The notes under the pieces are model-generated. The model made no database searches. It was given only the letters and a program-made list of their open reading frames with translations, and was not told the DNA's origin. DNA of 64,000 bases from Guadua angustifolia (taxonomy: Eukaryota; Streptophyta; Magnoliopsida; Poales; Poaceae): the NCBI GenBank assembly GCA_036346375.1, contig CM070512.1, positions 42,764,466-42,828,465 on the forward strand, in the 5' to 3' direction. The position numbers were made by a program, and so were the translations under genes. Of the stretch, positions 30,171 through 42,253 are shown in pieces. The first letter of the stretch is position 1; every line of letters starts with the position of its first letter.

Positions 30171-31015
30171 TCAGATAGCTTTGTCCACGAGTGTTTGGAA
30201 ATCATAGATGTCATGGACAGCGAGAGTGTACTTGATTTCCTCATTCAAGTTGTCCCTGAAACATTCGATCTTACGCCCTTCGGAGGTAACCTCAGATGTA
30301 GCATAACGGGCTACATAATTAAAGTGATGAAGATACTCCATGACCGATATATTTCCCTGATGAAGATCAAGAAATTCCCGCCTTTTAAGATCTACAGGGC
30401 TGGCTGGGATGTGAGCCTTACAGAAAGCTTCCTTGAAGGTTGTCCAGGTGATGACGTGGCCCTCAGGAATCATTGCCCGATGGCTTTCCCACCAAGCTAC
30501 TGCAACACCTTGTAGTTGATGAGATGCATACAACACTTTTTCCTTATCATCATATTGTGCGATGACTAGCTTGCTTTCTATGGAACGAAGCCAATCATCA
30601 GCATAGAGAGGATTTGATGAAGCTGAAAATGTGGGAGTCCGAGTTCTCAAAAACTCGCCCAACTGGGATTGAGAAGTGATATCACCATTTCCACCCTTAG
30701 CAACAGTTGCGCCAAGGTTGGCGGTGTTTTGAACAAGTGGTTGGAGCAGAAGTGTGTTTGTTTGATGTCCTTAATCATTGCCAGGACTTGTGCCATAGTT
30801 GGTGGTCCTGGCAATTGTTCTTCAGGAATAGATTCATGCTGATTTTGAGGAGGTGGGGGTGTTTCATGACGAATGTTTCGTCGAGAAGAAGATACTCTGG
30901 CAACTGGATGATGCGGATTAGGCTGGGTTGGGGTTGGAAGGCTATCTCTTACAGGCTGAGCACCTTGAGTGGTTTCATCCTCCATTAGTTGGCTCAAGGA
31001 TCTTGTTGTAGGCAT
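30171..31015 (-). pseudogene. Gag of the Tekay/Del-like element
   Basis: Two overlapping frames: 31015-30647 (MPTTRSLSQLMEDETTQ, Pro-rich, then TMAQVLAMIKDIKQT) and 30662-30171. The second has the gag core YADDWLRSIESKLVIAQYDD, VAVAWWESHRA, FKEAFCKAHIPA, KRREFLDLHQGNISVMEYLH. A phase change between them and a stop at about 30171 break the gene. The zinc-knuckle stretch downstream is also out of phase (about 29900-29970). Confidence 0.82.
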
Positions 31016-31530
31016 CTGTAATGATGATCATTAAGAGATAGATTATTTAGATGAACTTTTGTTAGGTTACAAGGCAACGTTTAGTTCATTAAAATCTTCT
31101 TAATTAAATTTTCCTATTACTTAAGGGTCATCACATTGTAAAGTTGTAGCCTAATGCCAAACATTCACGAGTGCATCCCGAGAAGCAATACAAAAAGCTT
31201 TCAACCAAGATAAAACAAGGAAAAGCATATGTTTAGACGTATATGGTTCTAAGATTCTTTATTTTTTTAACTTAACCTAGAGCGTTCTTATTTAGCCTAA
31301 AAATTTTTAAAAGCTTATAACGAGATCGGCCTAGGGCCGACAATTATTTTAAGGAAAAAGGATCTTAATGTAGGTTGGAATGAAATATAAGATTAGGAAC
31401 TTAAGAATGAGGAAAGGATAGCAATAGCTATATTTTGCAAACATAGTAACTTTTCAAATTAAAGTTTTGAAATTGGCCCATCCTTATTACTAACGACCAT
31501 TCTACCTAGGATTTATCCAATAGTCAGTAT

Positions 31531-31543
31531 GGCTTTGATACCA
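31531..31543 (-). other. Primer-binding site of the Tekay/Del-like element
   Basis: The - strand reads TGGTATCAAAGCC, one mismatch from the initiator tRNA-Met site, three bases from the LTR start TGTAAGGCCCC (+ strand, 31547). Confidence 0.8.
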
Positions 31544-31592
31544 ACTTGTAAGGCCCCTATTTTTGATAATAAATATAAAAAATGAGTACCAT

Positions 31593-34500
31593 TGTAACAT
31601 CCCTAAATTTTGATTATTTTAATTTAAATGGTTTAAATGAATTTTTGAGAATTTCTGGAATTTATTTGGATTTATTTGAATTTCTGGAAATTAGTTTTCT
31701 CTGGAAATTAATTTAATAATGAAATTTTTTAATAAAATGTAAATGGAAATATTTTATTTGAGTTCAAAATGTCTTAAAATATTTTGTAGAATTTTTCTAG
31801 AATTTTTCTGATATTTTAAGTGTTTCAAATAATTAAAATGAATTTCGGAAAATATTTTTAATCAGAAATTCCGAGAAAATTCGGATGAACAGTAAAGGGC
31901 TCGGCCCATTACTGTGCGCCCCGGCTGAAACCCTAAAAGCCACCACCTCTCCACCGTGCGATCTTGATCGTGCGGCCGCGAATCGCCCGCGTTGTTTCGA
32001 CGTCTCGACCGTCAGATTTTTGCCGCGTGGACGACTGGGATGAGGCCACGTCACCTCGTCTTTGTTTCTGGTAACGCCGCCGCCGTCGTCTCCTGAGCTT
32101 CGTAATCGACGCATTAAAGCGACGTTTGGGCACGCACGTCGAGGCTATAAAGCCCGTACGGTATCTCGCCGGAAAGCTCTTCGCCGTGCGCACCCGTAGC
32201 CCTAACCCACACCGTCTCTCTCGCCGCCGTTTAGCCGCACGAACTTGCCGTAGTTCCGTGACATTCCGCCGTGCTTTGTGCCCACTCCGGTGACTCTCCG
32301 CCGCTGCTGTGACCGCCGGAGTACTCCTTGTGATGCGCCGCACCCGTGGAGCTATCACACTTCGTCGGAGCATCACTGGAATGCCGTCCCGTGGGTCATC
32401 TTCTTCATCTCTGACGAGACCACGCCGTTGCGACCTCACCACCGAGCCAAGCTTCTACAACCGTCAGATCCACGATCAATGCCTCCGATTCACCCACGTC
32501 GCCATCGAAACAGTGAGTCTCATCTTCTAACCGTAGCCGTAGATCTAGAGATGAATGGCTAGGATAGTGCCACGTGCCCGTAGCTGGGATCGCCCACGTG
32601 TGCTCAAGATATGTTAGGTAGTAGCCGTCGGATTTAGATCTAGCGGTTTAGATTTAGCCACGTATTCACGGTAACAGTGAACCTCATCTTCAGCTATCAG
32701 CCGTTAGATCTTGATCGCATGACTCTTGTGTAGCCACGTAGCCTATTTAACGGTAGCCGTTAGATCTAGGTTGATTAATTAGATCTGGACCGTTGGATCT
32801 ATGATGTGAGGTGCGGATGCGCCCACGTGTCGCGCGCCGGAGTAGCCGCGTCGCCCGTCATGCCGCGGGTTTTTGATTTAATCTAGGCCGTTGATTTTGT
32901 AATGAACGGATCAGATTCCGCCGCTGCCGGGCGATCCGTGTTAACGCTGTAGCACGGGACCGAGGCATCGCCACCAGCCGTGACTCGTCGACGTCGCTCG
33001 GATTAGCGCCAGTCGTCTGATTTAGATCTGGCGGTTGAGGTGAGGACACGCGTCAGATAAAACCGAACCGTCGCATGCATCTTGACCGTTTATTTTGAAT
33101 CGAACGATCGAGATTTGATCAACTCTTCGGTTGATAATTCATTGACGCATGTCAACCAGATCTAGCCGTTGATTTTTAAATCAGCGGATGAGATGTTGCC
33201 ACGTGTCAACTCCGCAGTAACCAAAACCGAATCGTCGCATGAATCGTGTCCGTCCATTTTTAATCCGACGGTTGAGATTAAATCAACCTCTCGGTTGATA
33301 GTCCGTCGCCACGTGTCACGACCAGATCATGACACGTGTCATCTTGCCGACGCCACCGTGACGCCATCGATGGGGCCCACTTGTCGATCTTTGGCGCAGA
33401 GGGTGCCGACATCGCAAGTGACGCATCTTGACGTCATAATTCCGATTTTCCTTAATAAAAATATACGGCCGAAAATGTTTTCGGTGCTGACGTCATAAGT
33501 GATGCTGACGTCATAAATGCTGAATTTTCAGTATAAAAATAAATAAAGAAATTCAGTTTATTCTTTTTGATTTATTTTCAAACTTCAAATGGTTATAACT
33601 TTTGCGTTTTAACTCCGATTTGAGTGATTCCAATTTCTAAAAATTTGTAAAATCAAGATCTATTTATTAGTAAATTTTTTGGAATTTTTAGAGTTGAGTT
33701 TTCTCTCTGTAAAATAAATTTATTGTGTGTACGTTGCTTTTAACTAGACGTTGATTTGCCGGAGACTTACGAGGGGGAATTCTTAGAGCAAGATCAAGCT
33801 TCGAACCAGAATCAGCCACTCTTTGAAGGCAAGTTATGCTTTGACCATTTTGATCCCATGTTTTGAAATATATTTTGTTTCAATGATGCATGCTAATTCA
33901 ACTAAAAATGGATTAAAATATTTTGGGTGAATTAGCTAGTCAACCTAATTGTTATTGTCACCATGTTCTTGTTATGCCGTGATACCTTTGTTAACCTAGA
34001 AAATGGTAATATTAGTTGGTTGATAAATATTTGTGCCAACACGGGAGGCTAGACCGTGAATAGTTGCTTAGCCATGCATGTACGTGAACCATTCTATTTG
34101 GATTACAAAAGCAACATTGACTAAAGAATAGTGAATGCATTTTGATAAAAGGTGGAATAATGTTGGTATTGAAACTAGAATGTAGAAACCTGTGTGGGTC
34201 TACATGAAAGATGATTACGGGCATGTGTTGCACCGTTAAATAACTTGGGGTGGAATTGATTTAGACTGGGGCAAGTGGACCGAGACTTTGTGCCAGGTGG
34301 GCCTGTGTGGCATTTGGTGGGTTTGAGTGATGTGAGGGTTGTGTGCTAATTTGAGAGAAGGAAGTCTTGCCTTGGTCAGTTAAGGACCTTACCTTGCAAG
34401 CCTTTGACCTGAGTCTCTCGTACAACCACATGTCTGAATGGGAAGACCTAGTTTAGTAGGATTATGATATCTTACCTTTGATACCTCGGGGTGGCGATTA

Positions 34501-35415
34501 CACGGAGTAATCAGACGGGAGCGTGCTGCAGCTTGCTTGGTACCCTATCCAATGGTGTTTGTCAGTCCTATACTTCGGCTCTGAGTGAGGGAAGTGATAG
34601 TGAAGACAACACGGAGAGGTTCTTAGGATAAGGTAGAAGTCTCTGAAAAGCTTTGTTACGGTTAATCGTCTTTGTGGTGTGCGATCGTATCTTGTGGGTA
34701 AAGTGTACAACCTCTGAGAGTGTTAAAAGCTGTTGAATAGCCGAGTCCACAGATCGACAATGCTCGGGGATTACAGTCAAGGGGTAGTGTTTGAAAATAA
34801 AATGAGAGGGAAGGTTGTGTATCAAAGAAAGATGATTAGGGACTGTGTGTCCAAAATAATGTGGAAAACAACTTGAGACATATAATGATAATATGGTTTC
34901 GATACTTTCAATCTAAATAGATAGTAGTTTAAAATACTGTTGCAAAAGCAAAATAACCAGTAAAGCCATTCCTTTATAACAAGCCATGCATGTAGTAATA
35001 GAATTGCATTCTGTGCATGACTTATTGAGTACGGTGTGTACTCACCCTTGTGGACAAACTTACTAGAAGAAGAGACTACACCAGCATATGAAGAGGAGTA
35101 CGCTGAAGAGCCAGGCAATTAGGGATCAAGCCTCTGTCAGGGCGTATGTGGCAGAAGATAGAGCACCACGAAGATTTATTTTATTCCGCTGTTGAACTTT
35201 TGTTATTTGATAATTGTAAGCCCTGCGTGGCATACTATTGTAAGGATGACCATAAGGTCATACACTCGTTTATATAGATGTTTGAAGTACTTTAATATTA
35301 TTCCGCTGTGTATGTGATTGGTACTTTAAACCTTGTTAGCCTGTGTGCACTAGCGCGATCCTGGACTAGTGCAAAATACACAGAGTGTCCGGATTTGCAA
35401 ATTCGGGGCACGACA
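31593..35415 (+). repeat. Solo LTR (3.8 kb) nested in the Tekay/Del-like LTR
   Basis: Begins TGTAACATCCC, ends GGGGCACGACA, and is flanked on both sides by ACCAT (31588-31592 and 35416-35420), a perfect 5-bp target duplication. No coding region lies inside. 31900-32560 reads like a + strand promoter and leader (CGGCTATAAAGCC-like text, then CCCTAACCCACACCGTCTCT). 32560-33320 holds degenerate repeats of GCCGTTAGATCTAG and CCACGTGTCA. The size suits a long-LTR gypsy family (RIRE3/Del type, inference). Confidence 0.88.
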
Positions 35416-35420
35416 ACCAT

Positions 35421-38400
35421 GTGCATACAGTACTAGTCTCATGATCAATGGCTAGTATGCACATTCACAAATTGATATCATAACCACACATATTATTATT
35501 ATTGCAACAGCAGAAGTAGTTCTTACATATTATTCTTTACAAACCGAAATAAACTCTTGCAGTGGATACATATGTATCTTGCAGTATGCATTTAACCCAT
35601 TATCCCCACAGGCAACTGACAAGGTAAACCCTAGAAAAATTCATCGTTAACATCCTTGAATCCTGCATTATAGAACATATCATCGGGGTAATCTAGTTCT
35701 TCATCTAAAAATATCAACGAGAGCAAGTTGAGTACTTACATACTCCGTAAGACTTTTGCAAATCCTATAATACATGCAGGCCGATTCAAAGGAAAATCTT
35801 TTGTGGTTAATTTGCATAAAGCCAGTTTGAAAATGTAAATACTGAATAGTAGAATGCAAACAGAATTTGAATAAAAGCAATTTAATACATGAAATAATAG
35901 TATATAAGTATGAATAAGAAAAATTTACGAACCTAGGTGATATGACCATATCCATGAACCATTCCCTACCAACACATGGTAGAAACCAGAGTTTTGTGAA
36001 AATAAAAATATCTAACTCATGCTGGCGCACCAAGATTCCCGTGACCGCGGGAATGGCTTTTCAAAAAGATTTACACTCTGCAGAGGTGTACAGCTTTACC
36101 CACAAGAAATGATCATCCCCTTTGCCAGGCCAGTAACACACTTCCTTTGGTGTGTCGGTAGGAAAATCGTAACATAATCATTACATTACTTAACCCTAAC
36201 TTTGCACCAGCCCGGTAACGACAAACCCATACTATGGTGGCAGAAGATGTGTGTACATAGTAGAGTAAATAGTGATACACCATATTATCCCACTACTCCC
36301 CATAGCATGGTGTACACCATTATATCAGCAAGCGTTATTCCCAACACCTCGGTGTGGGCGCCCCTCCGAGCAATTCAGAAAGGAACAACTCGTACTACTA
36401 CAGCCTACCAATGTGCAAAGCCAGTTTTAAGTAACTTAATAGGTTAAGGCTGTCCCATACTAGCACTAGTGGATGTATAGTAATTCTTGGGTTTAACGAA
36501 CACTTAGTTTGGTCCTTAATCTGACCCTGGCGATAATCTCCCCCTACACTACGTGCAACACCTACACCTTCGGCTATTGCCAATAATCGCCTGCGTCAAA
36601 ACCATAGCTTTGTTTTGAATTTTTATACCAAAAGACTAGCAACATTAAATAATCATATCCAACTCCTTTAATCATACTCAACATTTTAAATTGTAAAGAA
36701 CTTGAGTTTTTATTAAGCATGGCTAAGCATGACTACTGGGAGTGAGTAAACCCAGGTTGACATTAAGTATTATCTATGTTATTCTAGGGTTATCAAGGTT
36801 TTTAAATCCATACTTATTAAGGAAGTTACATGTGTCTACAGGTATAACTACCATTACCCACAATATAGCAAGGTTTATTGAACATACGCATGCAATAAAA
36901 TATTTGTAAAACTGCGAACAACATGGTCAAAGGAGGTGCTTGCCTTGCTCGTTGATTTCAGTTGTGAAGTCAGAGTTGATTGTTGTAGACTCTAGAACGT
37001 CGGAGTCTACATGTAGTTCAAAGAAAATATAGAAAATAACAACTTTTAAATAGGGAAACATGAAATTAGATGGAAAAATCAAATAGAAATCTATTACACA
37101 GAACAATTGTGGTTTAAGTTTTGAGTTTCTTGATTGCATGTGTTTTGTTACGAATTCAAGTTGCAAAAAATATTTGGATTTATAAAATTAAGTCACAAGT
37201 CACTTTTATGGTAAGTCTTGTGCATTTTGTGTTAATCACTAAATGTATTTGTATTTTAAAGTTTGAATTAATTTAGTGAAAGAGAAAAATAATAAAATTT
37301 AGATTTGTTCTCTATCATTTTTTTGATCCATTGTTCTTTTATTCTGGCCCATGTTGATATACATATATATATTTATTTATTTAACTTATTTATTCATTCT
37401 TATATAACTATTATTATTTTTCTCTAGCTAGGCTGGCCCAGAACTTGGCCCAATCCGGCCGGCCGAAACCCCTTTTTCTACCTAACCCTACTCCTTTTCT
37501 TCTCCCAACCGCCGCACCAACTCCCCTTTCCCTACTTCTCTCTCGCGTGCGCCGCCATCTTCCTTTCCTCTCATTCTACACACTCGAGCCTTGCTCCTCT
37601 AGCGCTGTCGTCGTTGCTCTTTCTCCTTCCTTGCATCCCGCCCGGTCTCCTCTCCCTCTCTCTCGCACTGGGCACTAGCATAGGCTTTCTTCGGTCGGAT
37701 CCCCACGCCATTGCTACATAGACCCTTACCATTTGCGCTGAGGCTACCATATCCACCATCCTGATAGTCTCCTTCACTAGATCTACAGGCCCAAGGTGAG
37801 TCTCTCCCTTCACCTCTTTCTCTACTCCTTCTCTCCTACTAACCTTCTTCTTTTTCTAGGCTTTTCCCCCTAGGTGGTTGCAGTCGTGCTTGGGCCCTCG
37901 TCGCTGACCTTGCAGCCACCCGGCGCCCGAGCAGCGCCACCACTCACCAGATTCGAGAGCCCCCTCTCCTACTAGACTCCTCTACAAGCTAAGTCCTCCT
38001 CTCACTCTCTCTCTCAATCCTCTTCTCCTAGACTAGATGTGGTGCCCACTATCCATGAGTTTCTACATCTACTACACATGCATGCAAAACCCCTTTATGG
38101 TTCTGGAATGATACATGTATAATTTTGTGGGTGATGTAATACTGAAGTGTTTTTCCATGATGATTAAACTTGCCTGCTTCAGTGTTTTAAATTTTCCTAT
38201 GTTGTGATTAGTAGTGACATACATGGGAGTGTTTTATGTGCATTGGCATAGCCAATATCATGGCACAATTTTGCTTGTCTAGAAAATGGGATTAATCTCA
38301 CCCACATATGTATTTGCTGAATCTTTGAGGCCATCTGTGAAGACATGCTTATGTACATGCATGAAGTTTCCTTAGGTGGGTAGCACTGTTCAGGATGTGT

Positions 38401-39838
38401 GATGTGATTTTAGGAATGTTCACTACTGATTCTACTTTATACTCATTCATCAATATTTGTTTTTACAGTGATGCTAGTGTTGTGTATTCATTCTGTTGAG
38501 CTATTTAGCAACACTTGTGTACTTGGGATTTTATTGATCACATTTACTAGAATAACTACTAGACATCTCCACTTATTGCTTGGTTGTGCTGAGATCAATG
38601 CATTGCTAGCTTGTAATCCATAACTAATTGAGCTTTGAAGATGATAAGTTGGTCAGTGAAGCTATTTGAATATGTACTTTTACCCAGAGTACAGAGCCGC
38701 TCACTGCTTCTACAAATCATACTTCCATATCATCATTATTTTATGTGTGTATATATAAGTGTCTGTTGTTCTATGTGCTTTTGCTCTAGTATTAGTTTGA
38801 CATGGATGTTACATTGAGATGCATGTTCTTGCAAGAGTTAATGGCTACTAAAATGTTTGTATGAAAGGTTGATATGAGCTTAATTAATATCCATGGGTAG
38901 TATTTACTTTTATTGGTTAGAGAGGGAAAGAAATGCATCTACTAATGATTAGCACCTGATGTTGCAGTGGCTAAGGAAGGGGTTGGCAGTAGAGGAAAGG
39001 GACAGGGCTGCTCCTTTCTCCTTCTTGGTCAGTTCTCTTTTCTCCCAACAGCAAAGGATAGAGAGGAGGGCAACTAGAGTGAGGTAGGTGGGGTACTGAA
39101 CTAGTGTGCGAATGCCAGTTTGTTTGTTCTTTTTATACTGAAGTCAATGACACTTGTTAGCTATGGAAATAGGTCATGGAAGCAACCATGGGTTGGCTAG
39201 CAAGGTTGGCTGGATAGGTGGAGAGAGACTAGTGCTGAAGGTGCCAGATGGAGTACATGTAGCCTCCAGTCTCCTCCACTTGGCTGTGTGGCATGGGCAA
39301 GGGAACGGGATATGGGCAGTGAGAGGGAGCTGATGACTGCTACTTGAGGTCTAAGGAAAGTGCTGGCATTATCTTGAGGGCTAAGGAAGTGAGATATGGC
39401 CCATTTTCAAGTCTCAGATTTGATAGGAATGTATTTATTTACTTAAATGCTTAGGAACCAGTGTAAAGAAGGTTATATGATGCTGGAATTTGTAACTTGA
39501 AATGTGAATAGTTAATATATGTTATCTGTGTTCTGTTCTACGATTTTGATTTCCACTCTTGATATATATATGGACTCAACTATTTTGATGATCTGGAAAA
39601 ATTGTTAAATTGGATGTTTACTCATGTGGATATGCCAATGTCTTGATTGAGTTAAATCTATGTGTCAAAGTTGATATGTGGTTGTCGAGATATGGATATG
39701 TATTTGCGAATGATTTTACGTTTGCTTGATTTTGAGTTTCAAAATTAAGGATTTACCAAATAACCATTTATTTTTTTTGAATGGCCAAAATCCTAATTGA
39801 ACTCAATTTCTCTTTCTTTTCATTTTGGGGCTGTTACA
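35421..39838 (-). repeat. Rest of the right LTR of the Tekay/Del-like element
   Basis: Continues the LTR begun at 31547-31587 after the solo LTR and ends GGGGCTGTTACA at 39838. Sequence near 36930-37000, read on the - strand (GCAAGGCAAGCACC, TTTGACCATGTTG), is typical of long gypsy LTRs. 37440-38050, by contrast, reads like a leader on the + strand (GAAACCCC, CTAACCC, GGTGAGT). A further unresolved insertion between about 37150 and 39560 is therefore possible. Confidence 0.55.
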
Positions 39839-39924
39839 TAGATGCAATGGCATAATCTTCATGAGTTTTGGGGGTCGCGAGGAAGACCATGCCCACTCTG
39901 TCCCTACGAATGTTTCCCCCATCA

Positions 39925-40987
39925 TCATCTTGTAAGCCCTAGGGGATGACACGCTTGATCTTTGTGATTTCCACATTCATCACGGAAGGCCAAGAGTAGT
40001 TTGTATGGAGAGTGGAGTTTAGAACTGTCACAGTGGGAATGATGGAAGATGAGGAGTTGCTCAAGATCGAGTTGTGCGATGGTGAAAAGACAAGGCGTGA
40101 CCCAAGCGGCTGAAGGATTGGGCCACTGGTAAGTCTCATAACTGGACGCCATGTTTTGGAGAGAGATCCTTTTATATTAAGACAAATCTTGAAGTTGTGG
40201 TCATAATGATGACAAAAACTGCATCGGATGGGATTTTTGCATGTTGGCATTAAATGTTTTGCCCCTAATCCAAAATAATGTGAAGGATAGGAGTAGGCTG
40301 TGGTAGAGACCACATCGGGAAGGCAATGAGACTAATCTTGAGCATGATTTGAAAATTCCTTTCGTTTGGTGTTGCTGTGAGGATGAGAGTTCATCCTGGA
40401 GGGTATGGAAAACTAACATAGATTTCGAGGGAGAAATCCTATTGAATTGGTAGAACCATGGTCCCAATGGTGAGAGACCAAGAGGAGGTTCATAGAATAT
40501 CAATGATTGGGGCAATGGAGACTCTCTTGATAGAATGAGGCAGATGATGCAAAGAGCATTTTCACTTTCTTGAAGAAACTAAAGTCCATTCATTCTCATG
40601 CTCATGCCTCCAAAGGGCATATTCTTTATGCCAGTTAGTGCCACCATCCCTCCAAAGATGAAAGTGGACCTAGAAGAACTTGGAAGAAAAGGACTTGAGA
40701 TTGAGCACTTGAAAACCCACTATTTTTGAGGCGACAGAAAAATGAAAACCATAGTCATATGCTTTGTCCACATGAAAACTGACCGAATCTCCACCGAGGG
40801 AACAAGTTAAAGCCAAAGTGACCGATTGAGCATCCAGTCGGAAAGAAAATCTGGAAAATGTGGCCAGAAGAATGAATCCCAGTGAAGAGGAAAGCCCAAG
40901 CTGACCTGAGGATCCATACTGGTAGAAGATGTGGTCTGTGAACTTGCGTCCCGCTGAGAAGTCCCATCCTAATGATAGGGAGTCCAA
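39925..40987 (-). pseudogene. Gag-like zinc-knuckle gene of an unclassified retroelement
   Basis: 40987-40670 holds SFRLDAQSVTLALTCSLGGD and HFSVASKIVGFQVLNLKSF, resembling the N-terminal domain of a large group of rice unclassified retrotransposon proteins. 40313-39939 holds an exact CX2CX4HX4C knuckle, CSFCHHYDHNFKIC (about 40182-40223). The pieces are in different phases with stops between, so the gene is dead. No RT is nearby. Confidence 0.55.
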
Positions 40988-41936
40988 TGGGGGGAGGAGC
41001 TCTTGAATGATTGGGTGGATTTAGTGCACCTATGGAGTCACCATAGGCGTCGCCAAAGCTTCCTTCATTTACACATAGAATTATGATTAGTATTTGTTGT
41101 TGAAAATTTTCTTCTCCTTAAATATTTCTACAATGATATTTACAAGGCACAACTAATTATAAATTTTGTAATTGAATATCTAAACATCCGAGATGCTTCA
41201 AGGCACAGCTTCTCTGTTTGGGATCATCTTGAAGTATAAACCTTTGTAGCACTTTCATCTACTTTATTATTATAATGTTGATAGATTCCAAGGTAAAATC
41301 CAACTCTATCAATAGTTCATCCTGAAAGTTGTCATGCTTTAATTTATCTTCCATCTCATCCTTCCGAATGAGAATACCATGGATATCCTATTTTCACTCT
41401 GGTTTTATGTAGGAACAGGATAATTTTGATGGCTCTCTATTTGATGAACTCCATGTTTGATGAACACTCCTTCCTTGGGCTTTAAATTAATTTCTCCCTC
41501 AAGAGCATCTCCTTGATTTATCGAAGATCGAAGAGAATCTGTTGAGGAGTTGCCGCTCATTGTCGGTGGCTAATGACAAGTCGGTCCAGATATGGCAGTG
41601 TGAGAAAATGGAGGGGACAGCCTGGGGCTGGGCCCTGACCACCACATAGGACTTCCAGGAGCCCAAGGGTGAACGACGTAGGAGGGTGATGGAGGTAGCG
41701 AGTTGGCCTGTGCAGTGACGCCGCAAACCAAAGGCTTAGGGCAGCCTAAAGGGATAGAGGGATGGGGATCAGGAGATGAGCTAAAGGTGTGCGGATTGGG
41801 TGAAGAAAGCAAGGATGAGGCAAGCGAAGGTGAAGGGGCAGGATGACAGATGAGGACGGATCAAACATAGGAGGGAAGATGAAGTGTGGGGAGAGGGAGG
41901 CCTTCCATATGTTTGCAACAATAGTAAGTTTATATG
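40988..41936. other. Repeat-like stretch before the CACTA terminus
   Basis: No supported gene. Could be the rest of the gag-like retroelement and/or the interior of the CACTA element whose right end lies at 42253. Confidence 0.35.
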
Positions 41937-42253
41937 GATAATTGTTATATCACAGACGATTTTTAATACAAACCGTATGTGATGTCTTATTATCATAGAC
42001 AGTTTGTACTATGAACTATCTGTGTAGTATCACAGGCGACTTTACTAAAAACCTTCTGTGATATGCAGTCATATCACAGATGGTTCGTGGTATAACTTTC
42101 TATGATACTTCAGAGACGGTTCGTAGGACGACTCGTCTATGACATCAACTTATCACAGACGGTTTTTAACATATCATATAACTTTGACGGTCGTGCTAGC
42201 AAAACCATCTATGTTATGATGAGGCATCTAATATACAACTTTTTGTAGTAGTG
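41937..42253 (-). mobile_element. CACTA (Spm/En) transposon terminus
   Basis: The + strand ends AACTTTTTGTAGTAGTG, i.e. CACTACTACAAAAAGTT on the - strand, a standard CACTA terminal repeat. The preceding 300 bp has at least six copies of (A)TCACAGACGGTTT-like subterminal repeats in both orientations. I found no partner end and no TNPA/TNPD gene, so the other limit is unknown. Confidence 0.75.

Larger units (their letters stand above)
26107..39838 (-). mobile_element. Tekay/Del-like Ty3/gypsy element, decayed and nested
   Basis: Internal region 26381-31546 carries gag, protease, RT, RNase H and integrase fragments on the - strand. A primer site (31531-31543) lies at the right and a C-run (purine tract on the - strand) at 26384-26398 at the left. 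The flanking LTR text shares the outer edge TGTAACAGCCCC (read on the - strand) at 26380 and 39838. The right LTR is interrupted by a solo LTR at 31593-35415. The left LTR survives only as about 274 bp. The two LTR edges are about 96% alike over that overlap. The coding motifs, long LTR and chromodomain-like tail suggest the Tekay/Del lineage (inference). Confidence 0.82.

Noticed and set aside
31833..33500. Arg/Ser-rich frames in the solo LTR
   Set aside because: GC-rich LTR leader sequence without domains, and inside a repeat with defined ends.
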